The notes under the pieces are model-generated. The model did no database searches, was not told where the DNA came from, and saw nothing but the letters and a program-made list of their open reading frames with translations. Of a stretch of DNA of 64,000 bases, positions 37,348-46,174 are shown in pieces. Each line of letters begins with the position of its first letter. The first letter of the stretch is position 1. The translations under genes and the position numbers were made by a program. Source of the DNA: Clostridium rhizosphaerae. Its GTDB lineage: Bacteria > Bacillota > Clostridia > Clostridiales > Clostridiaceae. The stretch is from contig NZ_JAESWC010000002.1 of NCBI RefSeq assembly GCF_016765585.1, forward strand, positions 806,001-870,000, in the 5' to 3' direction.

Positions 37348-38631
37348 ATGTTTAGTCTAAAAAATGAGTCTCGTAAAACAAAAGTAATTCTTTCAGTAAT
37401 ATTAGCTGTATTTTTTGCCGTAACTATGTTTACAATTTTTCACTATGGAAACTCCACCTTACTGGGCAGTGTTGAAACCTACAACAATGATGATGTAAAG
37501 TACATCCGTAGTGCATTTACGTTATTATCTACAGGGAACTTAACCTATAAAGCTCCATCAAGCCCTACAGTTTTTATCATGCCGGGGCTGCCTTATGTAT
37601 TGTCATTTTTCATGGGTATTTTCGGAACCTGGGAAGGTGTAACTGCTTTTAGAGTTTTTCAGGCTATTTTACAAACAGCCTCTCTACTACTAGTGTTTTT
37701 CATAGGAAGAAAAGCATTTAACAGCAGAGTAGCCTTGCTTGCAGTACTATTAAATGCACTTTATATACCGGAAGTCTGGGTGAGCAATATAATTATTACT
37801 GAAACAATATTTAAATTTTTCTTTCTTATGTTAATATACTTCTGCTTGTATGCCGTAGAAGAAAAGAAGCTTAAATACTATATCCTAGGAGGTATATTCT
37901 GGGGCCTTTCAGCTCTTTTCAGACCGCCAATAGCAGCATTTCCAATTGTAATACTTATAATGTGGATAAAAAAGAAATATAAAATCGGTGAGATTATAAA
38001 ATACACTATTGTTGTTTCTACAATTTTTGTATTGATAATGAGTCCATGGTGGCTAAGAAACTATAGGCTGTATGATAAATTTATTCCCTTTACAGCCTCT
38101 TCAGGAAACCCCATGCTTCAAGGCACTTATATTCACTACAATGATAAAGATGGCAGTGATGCTTATATAGACAGCTCATCTTTTAAGTACTCTGATGACG
38201 AACAGGAAAATAATAAAGTTGAAACAGACATTGCAAAGCTGCGCATGAAAACCTTAATTCCAAAAGAACCTTTTAAATATTTATATTGGTATACTATAGG
38301 TAAAACATTTATTAATTGGATACTTCCATTTTACTTGAAAGAGATATTGGGAATCAACCATGTTTTAGCGGCTCTTTATCACTTTATATTGCTTTGTCTG
38401 GCAGTACGAGGAACTATCTTTCATATAAGAAAAACAAAGGAGAATTATAGTTTTTATCTAATCCTCTACTCAGTAATTTATACTAACTGCATATATCTTC
38501 CATTCTATTGTTACTCCAGATATATGTATCCTGCTATGCCGTTAGTTATTCTTCCTGCATCTTTTATGGTATTTGAAATTCGACAAAAGATGAAAATTAA
38601 AAATGCTTTAAAGCTTGGTGAGTCTGCATAG
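37348..38631 (+). CDS. GT39-type dolichyl-phosphate-mannose-protein mannosyltransferase-like membrane protein
   Basis: About 427 residues, ATG 37348 with AGAGGTG upstream. Multiple helices and the early luminal loop ETYNNDDVKYIRSAF with acidic residues match the GT-C fold; FRPPIAAFPIVI and the C-terminal helices agree. It would transfer the sugar from a polyprenyl-phosphate donor to an outside acceptor. It is the last gene of the operon and is followed by a terminator. Confidence 0.75.
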   Translation: MFSLKNESRKTKVILSVILAVFFAVTMFTIFHYGNSTLLGSVETYNNDDVKYIRSAFTLLSTGNLTYKAPSSPTVFIMPGLPYVLSFFMGIFGTWEGVTAFRVFQAILQTASLLLVFFIGRKAFNSRVALLAVLLNALYIPEVWVSNIIITETIFKFFFLMLIYFCLYAVEEKKLKYYILGGIFWGLSALFRPPIAAFPIVILIMWIKKKYKIGEIIKYTIVVSTIFVLIMSPWWLRNYRLYDKFIPFTASSGNPMLQGTYIHYNDKDGSDAYIDSSSFKYSDDEQENNKVETDIAKLRMKTLIPKEPFKYLYWYTIGKTFINWILPFYLKEILGINHVLAALYHFILLCLAVRGTIFHIRKTKENYSFYLILYSVIYTNCIYLPFYCYSRYMYPAMPLVILPASFMVFEIRQKMKIKNALKLGESA

Positions 38632-38650
38632 ACTCACCTTTCTCTTTTAA
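38617..38650 (+). terminator. Intrinsic terminator
   Basis: GGTGAGTC / GACTCACC stem overlapping the last codons of the GT39-like gene, then TTTCTCTTTT. Confidence 0.7.
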
Positions 38651-38815
38651 GAAAAATACCAAGCGGCAATGTAGCTGGCAAAATAAAAAGGCTTATAACA
38701 TACCATAGATAATGAAGCCATAGCTCTGTTTGTCCAGTTATTGATTGACGATCCGTGTCCGGATTCTATTTTAGGAAGAACTGACATACCGCAATACACT
38801 ATAATACTTATAACA
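38634..38815 (-). pseudogene. Remnant of a membrane protein C-terminus
   Basis: On the minus strand one frame reads VYCGMSVLPKIESGHGSSINNW, and another continues as LWLHYLWYVISLFILPATLPLGIFLKRER before a stop at 38634. The hydrophobic helix with a basic end looks like a true protein terminus broken by a frameshift. No ribosome site or full ORF is seen. It may be chance. Confidence 0.3.
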
Positions 38816-39700
38816 TTACTTGTTATCTTTTACCCATGAAAATACATACTTTTGAAACGCCGAAATACAATTATTTAAGGTTTTATTCTGTGGAAATGTC
38901 AAAGCTGTGATTCCTAAAATAGGTTCATTAAGCCTAACAATTTTAACTCCAAGGTGATCATAATAATCAACACTGTTATGCATCAACAAAGAAACACCGA
39001 GCCCCTCCGACACAAGGTCAAGTATAGTGTCTATTTGATCGCTTTCGTATAATATTGAAGGTTCAAAACCTGCTTTTTTACATGCTTCAACCGGAGCATG
39101 ATACATACCAGTACTTGGGTCTAGTAAAATAAATTTTTCATTACCTGCTTTAGGCAAATCTATGTATTTATTTTTGGCAAGGGGATGTCTCCTATCAGTT
39201 ACCAACACATACTCATCTTTTATGAGAGGATAAACTTTAAGGCCGATATCTTCAGACGAATTTGTAAGAATAAATGCAGCATCAATTTTATTATCTCTAA
39301 GAAGCATAATAAGGTCTTTAGTTTTTTTCTCTACCAAACTTATCTTAATACCCGGGTGCTCCTTCTGAAATGAGGCAATCAATCCTATAAGTCCTTGGCA
39401 GTTAACAATCTGTGACATACCTAAAGTTATATGTCCTTCTTCAAGAATGCTATATTTTCTAAGCTTTAATTTCAAATCATCGAACTTTTCTAAAACATCT
39501 TCTGAAAACTTAATCAACTCTTCTCCGGGTAATGTTGCTGTTTTTGTTGTTCTATTGATTAATTCAGCTCCCAATTCATCTTCTAATGCCTTTAATCGTT
39601 TTGATAATGAGGATTGTGATATACAGAGTTCATTTGCTGCAGTAGAAAAGTTTTTATACTTTATCACCGCTAAAAAATACTTTAATTGCTCAATTTCCAC
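38816..39700 (-). CDS. LysR-type transcription regulator
   Basis: 294 residues. The helix-turn-helix is at MEIEQLKYFLAVIKYKNFSTAANELCISQSSLSKRLKALEDELGAELINR, followed by the effector domain (ILEEGHITLGMSQIV...). It is divergent from the MFS gene at 39871, so it likely controls that gene and itself. The shared intergenic region holds the dyad TCAATTC...GAATTGA (39715-39758). The ligand is unknown. Confidence 0.88.
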   Translation of the reverse strand: MEIEQLKYFLAVIKYKNFSTAANELCISQSSLSKRLKALEDELGAELINRTTKTATLPGEELIKFSEDVLEKFDDLKLKLRKYSILEEGHITLGMSQIVNCQGLIGLIASFQKEHPGIKISLVEKKTKDLIMLLRDNKIDAAFILTNSSEDIGLKVYPLIKDEYVLVTDRRHPLAKNKYIDLPKAGNEKFILLDPSTGMYHAPVEACKKAGFEPSILYESDQIDTILDLVSEGLGVSLLMHNSVDYYDHLGVKIVRLNEPILGITALTFPQNKTLNNCISAFQKYVFSWVKDNK

Positions 39701-39870
39701 TATGCCACCTCTTAGTCAATTCTTTTATGGAATAATTGTATCACAATATTGAATTGATTATGCAGTTTACCTATAGTATATTTCAGACAGGATCCATCTC
39801 GAATATTTGATTATGCACCCGGGAATCATAAATTCTAGGCCACTTAGCTAACGTGAAATGGAGGATAATT

Positions 39871-41037
39871 ATGAAAGATAACACAAACAGTAAATTGTTA
39901 AAGATATCAATTTTATCGATATCTCTGTTACCAATTATGGCTGCCACAGCAGTAGCGCCCATACTCGGCAGCATAGGAGATACTTTTATAAATACAAATC
40001 CTACCCTGATAAAAATGATTTTAACTATACCAGCTATCGTAACAATTCCGGTGAGTCTTCTATCGGGAAAGCTTGTATCCATACTAAAAAAACGTCATAT
40101 ACTGATTGCAGGTATATTATTTTATTGGCTTGGCGGCTTTCTTCCTTATTTTTCGAATAATATATACTCACTATTGTTTTACCGAGGTTTCCTAGGAGTA
40201 GGTGTCGGTCTGATACTTCCCCTTTCCACATCTATCATAACTGACTTTTTTGATGGAGATGAAAGGAAAAAAATGATAGGACTTTCTTCTGCTTGGAATA
40301 ATATAGGGGGTGCCGCAGCAGTACTGCTTTCAGGAATTCTTGGAAGGCTTAGCTGGAGATATTCTTTTGGAACTTACCTTATAGCTGCATTTCCATTGAT
40401 TATGGTTATTTTTGTATTGCCTGAGCCCCCAAAAATAGAGGGTAAACGAAAAAATTTAAAAGATATTGTAAGTAAGAGCTTGATAACTGTGTTCATGAAA
40501 ATGCTGCTATTTTATATGATATTTTATGTTCTGCCAACAAATATATCATTATTCATAAAAAATGAAAATTTGGGATCAACTAATACAGCTGCTCTTTTCA
40601 TTGCCAGCACATCTTTTATGTCATTTGTGACCGGATTATATTTTAGTAAAATAATACTCTCGTTAAAGATCTATTCTGAATTATCAGGATGGCTTGCAAT
40701 GTTCTTAGGTTTTCTTGTATTAAGTACATCACACTCAATAATATTTCTTTTTATAGCAGTGCTGTTTATAGGATTCGCATTTGCAATTATATTCCCATTA
40801 TTTCTTATAGATGCTACAAAATGCGTGCCGCAATATGAGAGTACATTTGCCCTAAGTATTGTTGGCAGCTTTGCTCTTTTAGGTCAGTTTTTATCTCCCC
40901 TTGTTGTAAATGCTGCTGGGAAAATAACAGGAACTTCTTCTGTAAGGCTCCCCTTTCAGTTCTCAGCCACCGCTTGCATTATAGTTATCGTTATTTTGTT
41001 TTTATCCAATATACGGCACAGGGCAATTGATAGCTAG
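39871..41037 (+). CDS. MFS transporter
   Basis: About 388 residues, twelve helices; a GTG at 39853 is also in frame, but ATG 39871 sits six bases after GGAGG. The loop GKLVSILKKRHILIAG and the helix 4 region YRGFLGVGVGLILPLSTSII are typical of drug:proton antiporters. It is probably controlled by the divergent LysR gene. The substrate is unknown. Confidence 0.82.
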   Translation: MKDNTNSKLLKISILSISLLPIMAATAVAPILGSIGDTFINTNPTLIKMILTIPAIVTIPVSLLSGKLVSILKKRHILIAGILFYWLGGFLPYFSNNIYSLLFYRGFLGVGVGLILPLSTSIITDFFDGDERKKMIGLSSAWNNIGGAAAVLLSGILGRLSWRYSFGTYLIAAFPLIMVIFVLPEPPKIEGKRKNLKDIVSKSLITVFMKMLLFYMIFYVLPTNISLFIKNENLGSTNTAALFIASTSFMSFVTGLYFSKIILSLKIYSELSGWLAMFLGFLVLSTSHSIIFLFIAVLFIGFAFAIIFPLFLIDATKCVPQYESTFALSIVGSFALLGQFLSPLVVNAAGKITGTSSVRLPFQFSATACIIVIVILFLSNIRHRAIDS

Positions 41038-41194
41038 TTCCAATTTAAGAGAAGTTTCCATGTTTTTATAAATAAAAGCCTTAATTACTAGTACAGTAGT
41101 AATTAAGTCTTATTAATCAATAATATAATCTTTTAAATTCTGCAGAGTTAATTCAAGAATGATTATTATGGATATCCGATGTTTTTAATAATAA

Positions 41195-41695
41195 TTACTT
41201 TTTACTATTAAACCATTCAATGGTTGCTTTTTCCACCTCTTTTGGAAGTGTTTTATTAAATACATCGTCATATAGCCATGCCAATGTCTTATTGCTTAAA
41301 TATTTTCTCATTTCATTTTCTGCCTCTAGCATTACAACTTTTATTGTACAAGGACATTTAGTAACTGTATCAGGTAAATTATCTTTATCTAATAATATAT
41401 TATTTTGTCTGATTTCTGCACATTGAAAAAAAGGTTCACTTCCTTCTACGGCCTCAACAATATCCCAAAAGGTTATCTCTTCCGCACTGCGGGCTAGAGC
41501 ATATCCCCCATTTGCACCAGGCACGGATTTTATAATTCCTGACTTGCTTAATTTTGCATATACCTTTGATAAATAAGTTTCCGAAATACCTTGAAATGTT
41601 GCTAAATCCCTTATTCCCACAGTTTTACCTTCTTCAGTGTTTACCATATATAATAAGCAATGTATTGCATATTCCACTCCTACTGAAAATTTCAT
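41195..41695 (-). CDS. Rrf2-family transcription regulator
   Basis: 166 residues with the Rrf2 winged helix: MKFSVGVEYAIHCLLYMV, ISETYLSKVYAKLSKSGIIKSVPGANGGYAL. Three Cys in the C-terminal part (92, 114, 116; KCPC) could bind an Fe-S cluster, as in IscR and NsrR. It is divergent from an FMN-protein gene and a ferredoxin gene, whose promoter carries a perfect palindrome. It probably senses redox state, NO or iron-sulfur supply (inference). Confidence 0.85.
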   Translation of the reverse strand: MKFSVGVEYAIHCLLYMVNTEEGKTVGIRDLATFQGISETYLSKVYAKLSKSGIIKSVPGANGGYALARSAEEITFWDIVEAVEGSEPFFQCAEIRQNNILLDKDNLPDTVTKCPCTIKVVMLEAENEMRKYLSNKTLAWLYDDVFNKTLPKEVEKATIEWFNSKK

Positions 41696-41816
41696 TTCTC
41701 ATACTCCTTTGATATGTAGTCTTTTATTTATAATATCCTATTATTAATTCTCATTCAATATAATCCTACAGTATTAAATATGTACACTTATCCCAAAAAA
41801 TATCTATTGACAAATG

Positions 41817-41865
41817 AAATAAAAAATCATATTATTATTAAAGACAATAATTGTCGACGATATAT
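41817..41865 (+). promoter_or_regulatory. Promoter with palindromic operator for the FMN-protein/ferredoxin genes
   Basis: TTGACA, 17-base spacer, TATTAT (41840-41845), then the perfect 13-base palindrome GACAATAATTGTC at 41853-41865, covering the expected transcription start. It is a natural site for the divergent Rrf2 regulator. Confidence 0.7.
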
Positions 41866-41915
41866 TGTATCCATAATTATAGTTATCAAAACTAAAAAGA
41901 AAGAAGGAATATTAT

Positions 41916-42284
41916 ATGTTTACAGAAAAATTTTTTGAGGTACTAAATCATGAAGGAGTAGTTTCTATTGTTACTTGCGCAAATAATGAAGCTCATGTTG
42001 CTAATACATGGAACAGTTATTTAATTGTAAAAGAAGATAAAATCTTAATCCCTGCAGCTGCTATGATAAAAACAGAAGAAAATATTAATGCTAACCCAAA
42101 AATTAAATTGACTCTAGGTAGTAAAGAAGTAATGGGCTACAAATATATGGGAACCGGATTTTCAATTGAAGGAACTGCTAAATTCCTAAAGGATGGGGAG
42201 AACTTTAAACTGATGAAGGAAAAGTGTCCATTCCTTACAAGAACCTTAGAAGTTACTGTTACCTCCTGCAAACAAACATTATAA
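41916..42284 (+). CDS. Pyridoxamine-5'-phosphate-oxidase-like FMN-binding protein
   Basis: 122 residues of the split-barrel flavin fold: FFEVLNHEGVVSIVTCANNEAHVANTWNSYLIVKEDKILIPAAAMIKTEENINANPKIKLTL. Such small proteins bind FMN and reduce various substrates, with electrons often supplied by ferredoxin. The gene is followed 24 bases later by a ferredoxin gene, supporting that link. Confidence 0.8.
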   Translation: MFTEKFFEVLNHEGVVSIVTCANNEAHVANTWNSYLIVKEDKILIPAAAMIKTEENINANPKIKLTLGSKEVMGYKYMGTGFSIEGTAKFLKDGENFKLMKEKCPFLTRTLEVTVTSCKQTL

Positions 42285-42308
42285 TTTTCCGGATATAAGG
42301 AGAGAAAT

Positions 42309-42494
42309 ATGCCCAGAATAATTAATAAGTCGGATTGTGTAGGCTGTGGAACTTGCCAGCGGGTATGCATTGTTGGATGCATAGCAGAAGATAAAGACAG
42401 GAAAAGAATAATCAACGAATCTGCTTGTGTAGACTGTGGCGCTTGCCAATTGGCTTGTCCTAAAAAATGTATTTCTCAAAAACAACAGAAATAA
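42309..42494 (+). CDS. 2[4Fe-4S] ferredoxin
   Basis: 61 residues with two complete cluster motifs: CVGCGTCQRVC and CVDCGACQLAC, each followed by a further Cys. This is a low-potential electron carrier. An AAGGAG ribosome site precedes ATG 42309. It is probably co-transcribed with the FMN protein and acts as its electron donor. Confidence 0.92.
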   Translation: MPRIINKSDCVGCGTCQRVCIVGCIAEDKDRKRIINESACVDCGACQLACPKKCISQKQQK

Positions 42495-42523
42495 TAGATT
42501 TAAAATGGAATTATAGAGAAGAA

Positions 42524-42562
42524 CAGCCGTACCAAAAGAGATGGTACGGCTGAATCATTTTA
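42524..42562 (+). terminator. Terminator-like hairpin
   Basis: Perfect stem CAGCCGTACCA / TGGTACGGCTG with a modest T-rich tail (AATCATTTT). Confidence 0.5.
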
Positions 42563-42636
42563 AGACAGCATTATCTATCATGCTTTCTCTAATTACCTAT
42601 TCAGTTAATACAATAGCCATAAAGCAAAATATATGG

Positions 42637-43212
42637 TTACTGTCTTATTCCTTTAAAAGCGTAGTCCACAATTTCCTTTATAAAGGTCTCATCAATTACT
42701 TCACCGGTTATCAGTAATCTATAAAATATAGGTCCCCAAATTAAGTCAATACAAGCTCCTATATTTAAATCCTTCCTTAATTCCCCTCGCGAAATTCCAC
42801 GCTCTAAAATTTGTTTTGAAATCTCACGACGCGGCGTAAAATATGCTTTACGATATATTTCAGCTAATTGAATATCATGTTGTCCTTCAGCAATTATTTG
42901 AGTAATTACGTTTCCTTTTCTGTTCGACAGAAATTTTGCAAAGTTATCAACTTGAATAAATATGTCTTTAATTGCTGATCCAGTATCAGGTATTGGTAAT
43001 TCAGCCTTAGTGGCATTTAGGAATCCGTCTATAACAACAGCAGCCTTGTTTGGCCACCATTTATAAATAGTAGCTTTACTTACTTTTGCCCTTTCTGCAA
43101 TCTTTTCAACGGTTACTGCCGCAAAGCCATTTTCGATTAGCAAATCATATGAAGCTTCCAGAATATCATTTTTTGTTTCTTCACTTCTAGGACGTCCTAA
43201 TTTTTTCTCCAT
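42637..43212 (-). CDS. TetR-family transcription repressor
   Basis: 191 residues from ATG 43212 (GGAGG seven bases upstream; the in-frame upstream GTG/TTG-type start is unlikely). The HTH is LEASYDLLIENGFAAVTVEKIAERAKVSKATIYKWW. It is divergent from the MFS gene at 43491 and likely represses it; a palindromic operator lies between them. The inducer is unknown. Confidence 0.9.
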   Translation of the reverse strand: MEKKLGRPRSEETKNDILEASYDLLIENGFAAVTVEKIAERAKVSKATIYKWWPNKAAVVIDGFLNATKAELPIPDTGSAIKDIFIQVDNFAKFLSNRKGNVITQIIAEGQHDIQLAEIYRKAYFTPRREISKQILERGISRGELRKDLNIGACIDLIWGPIFYRLLITGEVIDETFIKEIVDYAFKGIRQ

Positions 43213-43377
43213 TTTATCCTCCACCTCGCCGTTACCGCTGCGGCACAAACATTAATGAAAAATGGTGTGCGGTTTCTACCACTTACTAATATTAAAGTTT
43301 TGACCATATCATTAATAAACTATACGTATATTATATATTTATTTTTTTTGATTTTCAAGCAAAATAGCACTTTACAA

Positions 43378-43424
43378 AACTGAACGTTTGGTATATTATA
43401 TATTTATAAACTAAACGTTCAGTT
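43378..43424. promoter_or_regulatory. Operator for the TetR regulator
   Basis: Two arms AACTGAACGTTT (43378-43389) and AAACGTTCAGTT (43413-43424) are perfect inverse complements, and each contains the palindrome AACGTT. The 23 bases between contain the TATATT/TATATA -10-like elements of the divergent promoters. Confidence 0.75.
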
Positions 43425-43490
43425 TACTATATACATTTATTTTACCTTTGCCATTTTTATTATTTTATCTATTAAAAGGAGTGGAGTATT

Positions 43491-44675
43491 ATGGAACTAT
43501 TAAAAGATAATTCTACAAAAAGTAACCCTGTATTGAGTAATTTATTAATTACAGTAATGGCCATAGCCTGCGGTCTTACAGTCGCAAATCTATATTATAT
43601 TCAGCCATTACTGGCAGATATGGCTAAGACATTTAATGTCAGTGAAATTAGTGTAGGCTCTGCTGCAATGCTCACACAAATAGGCTATGCAGCCGGAATG
43701 ATACTAATATTACCTCTTGGTGATATAAAAGAAAAAAGAAATTTAATAACTGTTATGCTCTTGCTTTCAGTGCTTTCTCTTTTAAGTATGTTTTTTTCCC
43801 GCAATATATCTATGTTAATAATTTCTTCTTTTGCAGTTGGCTTTACATCTATTATCCCTCAGCTCATTATACCCTTGGCTGCTCAGTTATCTGATCCAAA
43901 GGAGAGAGGACGAATAATAGGAACGGTTATGAGCGGTTTATTAATCGGTATCTTGGCCTCACGTACATTCAGCGGCATTTTAGGAGGTTATTTTGGTTGG
44001 AGAATAGTATATATTATTGCAGCAGCTATGATGATAATCCTTATGTTTGTTTTAAGAAAAATAATTCCCGTACACAAACCTGTTTCTAATATTAAATATA
44101 TTGATTTACTAAAATCATTGTTTCGTTTAATAAAGACTGAATCTGTTTTAAGAGAGGCTTCTATAAATGGTGCTATGATGTTTGCGGCCTTCAGTGCCTT
44201 TTGGACATCACTAACGTTTTTACTTGAAAGCTCTCATTATAATATGGGATCACAAGCAGCAGGTTTATTAGGATTGGTTGGCATCAGTGGTGCTTTAGCT
44301 GCACCTTTGGTAGGAAGAATAGCTGACAAGAGAGGGCCTAGATTTGTTATAGGAATATGTATATCTGTTGTAATACTTTCTTATATATTATTTCTTTTCC
44401 TTGGATTTAAAATGTTTGGGTTGATTTTAGGAGTTATATTGCTTGACTTAGGAGTCCAATCATGTAATGTCTCCAATCAAACAAGAGTACATTCATTGAA
44501 TGAGGAAATGCGCAACAGGATTAATACAGTATATATGGTAAGCTTCTTTCTTGGTGGATCCCTTGGCTCTTTTCTAGGAACTTACAGTTATTCACATTTT
44601 GGATGGTACGGAGTTTGTATTTTTGGTATAGCAACTCAAATTATAGCATTTATAGTCCATAAAACAGCAAAATAA
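43491..44675 (+). CDS. MFS efflux transporter
   Basis: 394 residues, twelve helices, with ANLYYIQPLLADMAKTFNV, the cytoplasmic loop LPLGDIKEKRNLI and YFGWRIVYIIAAAMM, the pattern of drug:H+ antiporters such as YgaY/YbcL. AAAGGAG precedes ATG 43491. Induction through the divergent TetR repressor is likely, which fits efflux of a toxic compound. Confidence 0.85.
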   Translation: MELLKDNSTKSNPVLSNLLITVMAIACGLTVANLYYIQPLLADMAKTFNVSEISVGSAAMLTQIGYAAGMILILPLGDIKEKRNLITVMLLLSVLSLLSMFFSRNISMLIISSFAVGFTSIIPQLIIPLAAQLSDPKERGRIIGTVMSGLLIGILASRTFSGILGGYFGWRIVYIIAAAMMIILMFVLRKIIPVHKPVSNIKYIDLLKSLFRLIKTESVLREASINGAMMFAAFSAFWTSLTFLLESSHYNMGSQAAGLLGLVGISGALAAPLVGRIADKRGPRFVIGICISVVILSYILFLFLGFKMFGLILGVILLDLGVQSCNVSNQTRVHSLNEEMRNRINTVYMVSFFLGGSLGSFLGTYSYSHFGWYGVCIFGIATQIIAFIVHKTAK

Positions 44676-44733
44676 TCTGGTAAAATATTTAGAAGAGAAC
44701 GGCTACTAAATTTGATACGATGATGATATAGAT

Positions 44734-44787
44734 AGATTTGGACTGATTCCTGCTGAATACAGGATTCAATCCAATCTAGTTTTTTAA
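44734..44787 (+). terminator. Intrinsic terminator
   Basis: Long stem AGATTTGGACTGATTCCTG / CAGGATTCAATCCAATCT, then GTTTTTTAAT, after the MFS gene. Confidence 0.7.
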
Positions 44788-44888
44788 TATATTTCTTATA
44801 ACATATTATGTGAACTTCACAATATAGGTATTAATTAATGAAGTATTCTCTTTGCTCTATAAATATTTACATGAATTGGTTTGAAATA

Positions 44889-44918
44889 TATGGTATAATT
44901 ACCAATAACGAATTCGTA
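44889..44918 (+). promoter_or_regulatory. Extended -10 promoter, copy 1
   Basis: TATGGTATAATT followed by ACCAATAACGAATTCGTA. The same block, with four or so changes, precedes the kinase-like gene at 46175. Confidence 0.5.
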
Positions 44919-44961
44919 AGCGCAATATATTAAGCGCTAAGCAACCAGAAAGGTAGAATAT

Positions 44962-45429
44962 ATGACTAAGTATTTAATTGAGTTTATCTTAAATTTTATT
45001 GTAGGTTTAGTAATGACAATATTTTTGCCGTTTGTTATATTTCTTACCCATAAAGATATGCGTATAAGAAAGAAGATAAGAGAAGGGACTTTTTCATACT
45101 TACATTCTTTTAATAAAGAAAGTAGAACAAAGATGATTTTCATATATTTAAGTCAGGTTGCAATAACTGCTGTTATTTGCTGTTATTTATTTTTTATTCA
45201 AATACCAATTATTAGAGATGTTCCAGCATTAATTACTGGTAATTTTTTATTAGCTGAAGGGACTGTCACCAATATTGAACATAACAGGGCCTACAATACA
45301 ATTTATATTAATAATACCAAAATTCAAGAAGATACATGGTTTACGCCAACAATTAAACAATATAACAAATATAAAATCTCATACTTAAAGCACTCTAAGT
45401 CCATTATTAAAATTCAAAAGTTAGACTAA
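44962..45429 (+). CDS. Small membrane protein of unknown function
   Basis: 155 residues. Two hydrophobic N-terminal blocks (FILNFIVGLVMTIFLPFVIFL and MIFIYLSQVAITAVICCYLFFI) flank a basic loop, then a beta-rich extracytoplasmic tail (GTVTNIEHNRAYNTIYINNTKIQEDTWF). Not recognised. GAAAGG precedes the ATG. It shares a promoter-like sequence with the APH-like gene at 46175. Confidence 0.5.
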   Translation: MTKYLIEFILNFIVGLVMTIFLPFVIFLTHKDMRIRKKIREGTFSYLHSFNKESRTKMIFIYLSQVAITAVICCYLFFIQIPIIRDVPALITGNFLLAEGTVTNIEHNRAYNTIYINNTKIQEDTWFTPTIKQYNKYKISYLKHSKSIIKIQKLD

Positions 45430-45548
45430 TGAGCATAGCGAGTCATTGTTGTGGAACATTCTTATATGATTCGCTAGTTCAATACATAGGTTAAGGAATC
45501 TTTGTAAACTATTGTGAATTGTTTTATAGCATGAGAGGAGAAGATATA

Positions 45549-46001
45549 ATGAATAAAAATAATATTTCTATACAAAAAGCTCAAAAAAAAGATTATGATG
45601 AGCTACGCAAGATTTTTTTTAACACAAGACAGGAAAATTTTAATTGGGTGGAACATGGTAGTATAAAGCTAGAAGATTTTGATAGTAGTACAGAAGGTGA
45701 ATTAATACTAACAGCAAAAATAGACAATGAAATTGCTGGGTTTATTTCAATTTGGGAAGAAGATAAATTTATTCACAATTTATTTGTTTCATCAAATTTT
45801 AAAAGATGTGGGGTAGGCAAAGCATTGATAAATCAGTCTGCAAAAGTAGTTGGATTACCGCTAACATTGAAGTGTGTAAAGGCAAATGTAAATGCTTTTC
45901 ATTTTTATTTATCTCAAGGGTGGACAATCGAGGAAGAAGTTATAGAAAATGAACCTTATTATTTAATGAAATATGAAGATATAAATATACTAAAAAAGTA
46001 A
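45549..46001 (+). CDS. GNAT-family N-acetyltransferase
   Basis: About 150 residues from ATG 45549, after AGAGGAG; an in-frame start at 45519 is less likely. The acetyl-CoA site is FIHNLFVSSNFKRCGVGKALINQSAK, followed by VKANVNAFHFYLSQGW. It would acetylate a small molecule or a protein N-terminus; the substrate is unknown. Confidence 0.85.
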   Translation: MNKNNISIQKAQKKDYDELRKIFFNTRQENFNWVEHGSIKLEDFDSSTEGELILTAKIDNEIAGFISIWEEDKFIHNLFVSSNFKRCGVGKALINQSAKVVGLPLTLKCVKANVNAFHFYLSQGWTIEEEVIENEPYYLMKYEDINILKK

Positions 46002-46073
46002 TCATTACATATAGTTCCATTAAGTGTCAACTTTCAAATATTGTGAAATAACATAAAAACAGAATATTTATTC

Positions 46074-46118
46074 AAAACACCGTATTATTCAGAACTTAAT
46101 TTTACGGTGTTTTTGTTT
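46074..46118 (+). terminator. Intrinsic terminator
   Basis: AAAACACCG / CGGTGTTTT stem with TTTTTGTTTTG after it. Confidence 0.65.
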
Positions 46119-46130
46119 TGCAATACAAAA

Positions 46131-46160
46131 TATGGTATAATTGCCAGTAATAAATTCGTA
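46131..46160 (+). promoter_or_regulatory. Extended -10 promoter, copy 2
   Basis: TATGGTATAATT followed by GCCAGTAATAAATTCGTA, matching the block at 44889. It ends at the GAGGAG ribosome site of the next gene. Confidence 0.5.
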
Positions 46161-46174
46161 GAGGAGTAATCAAT

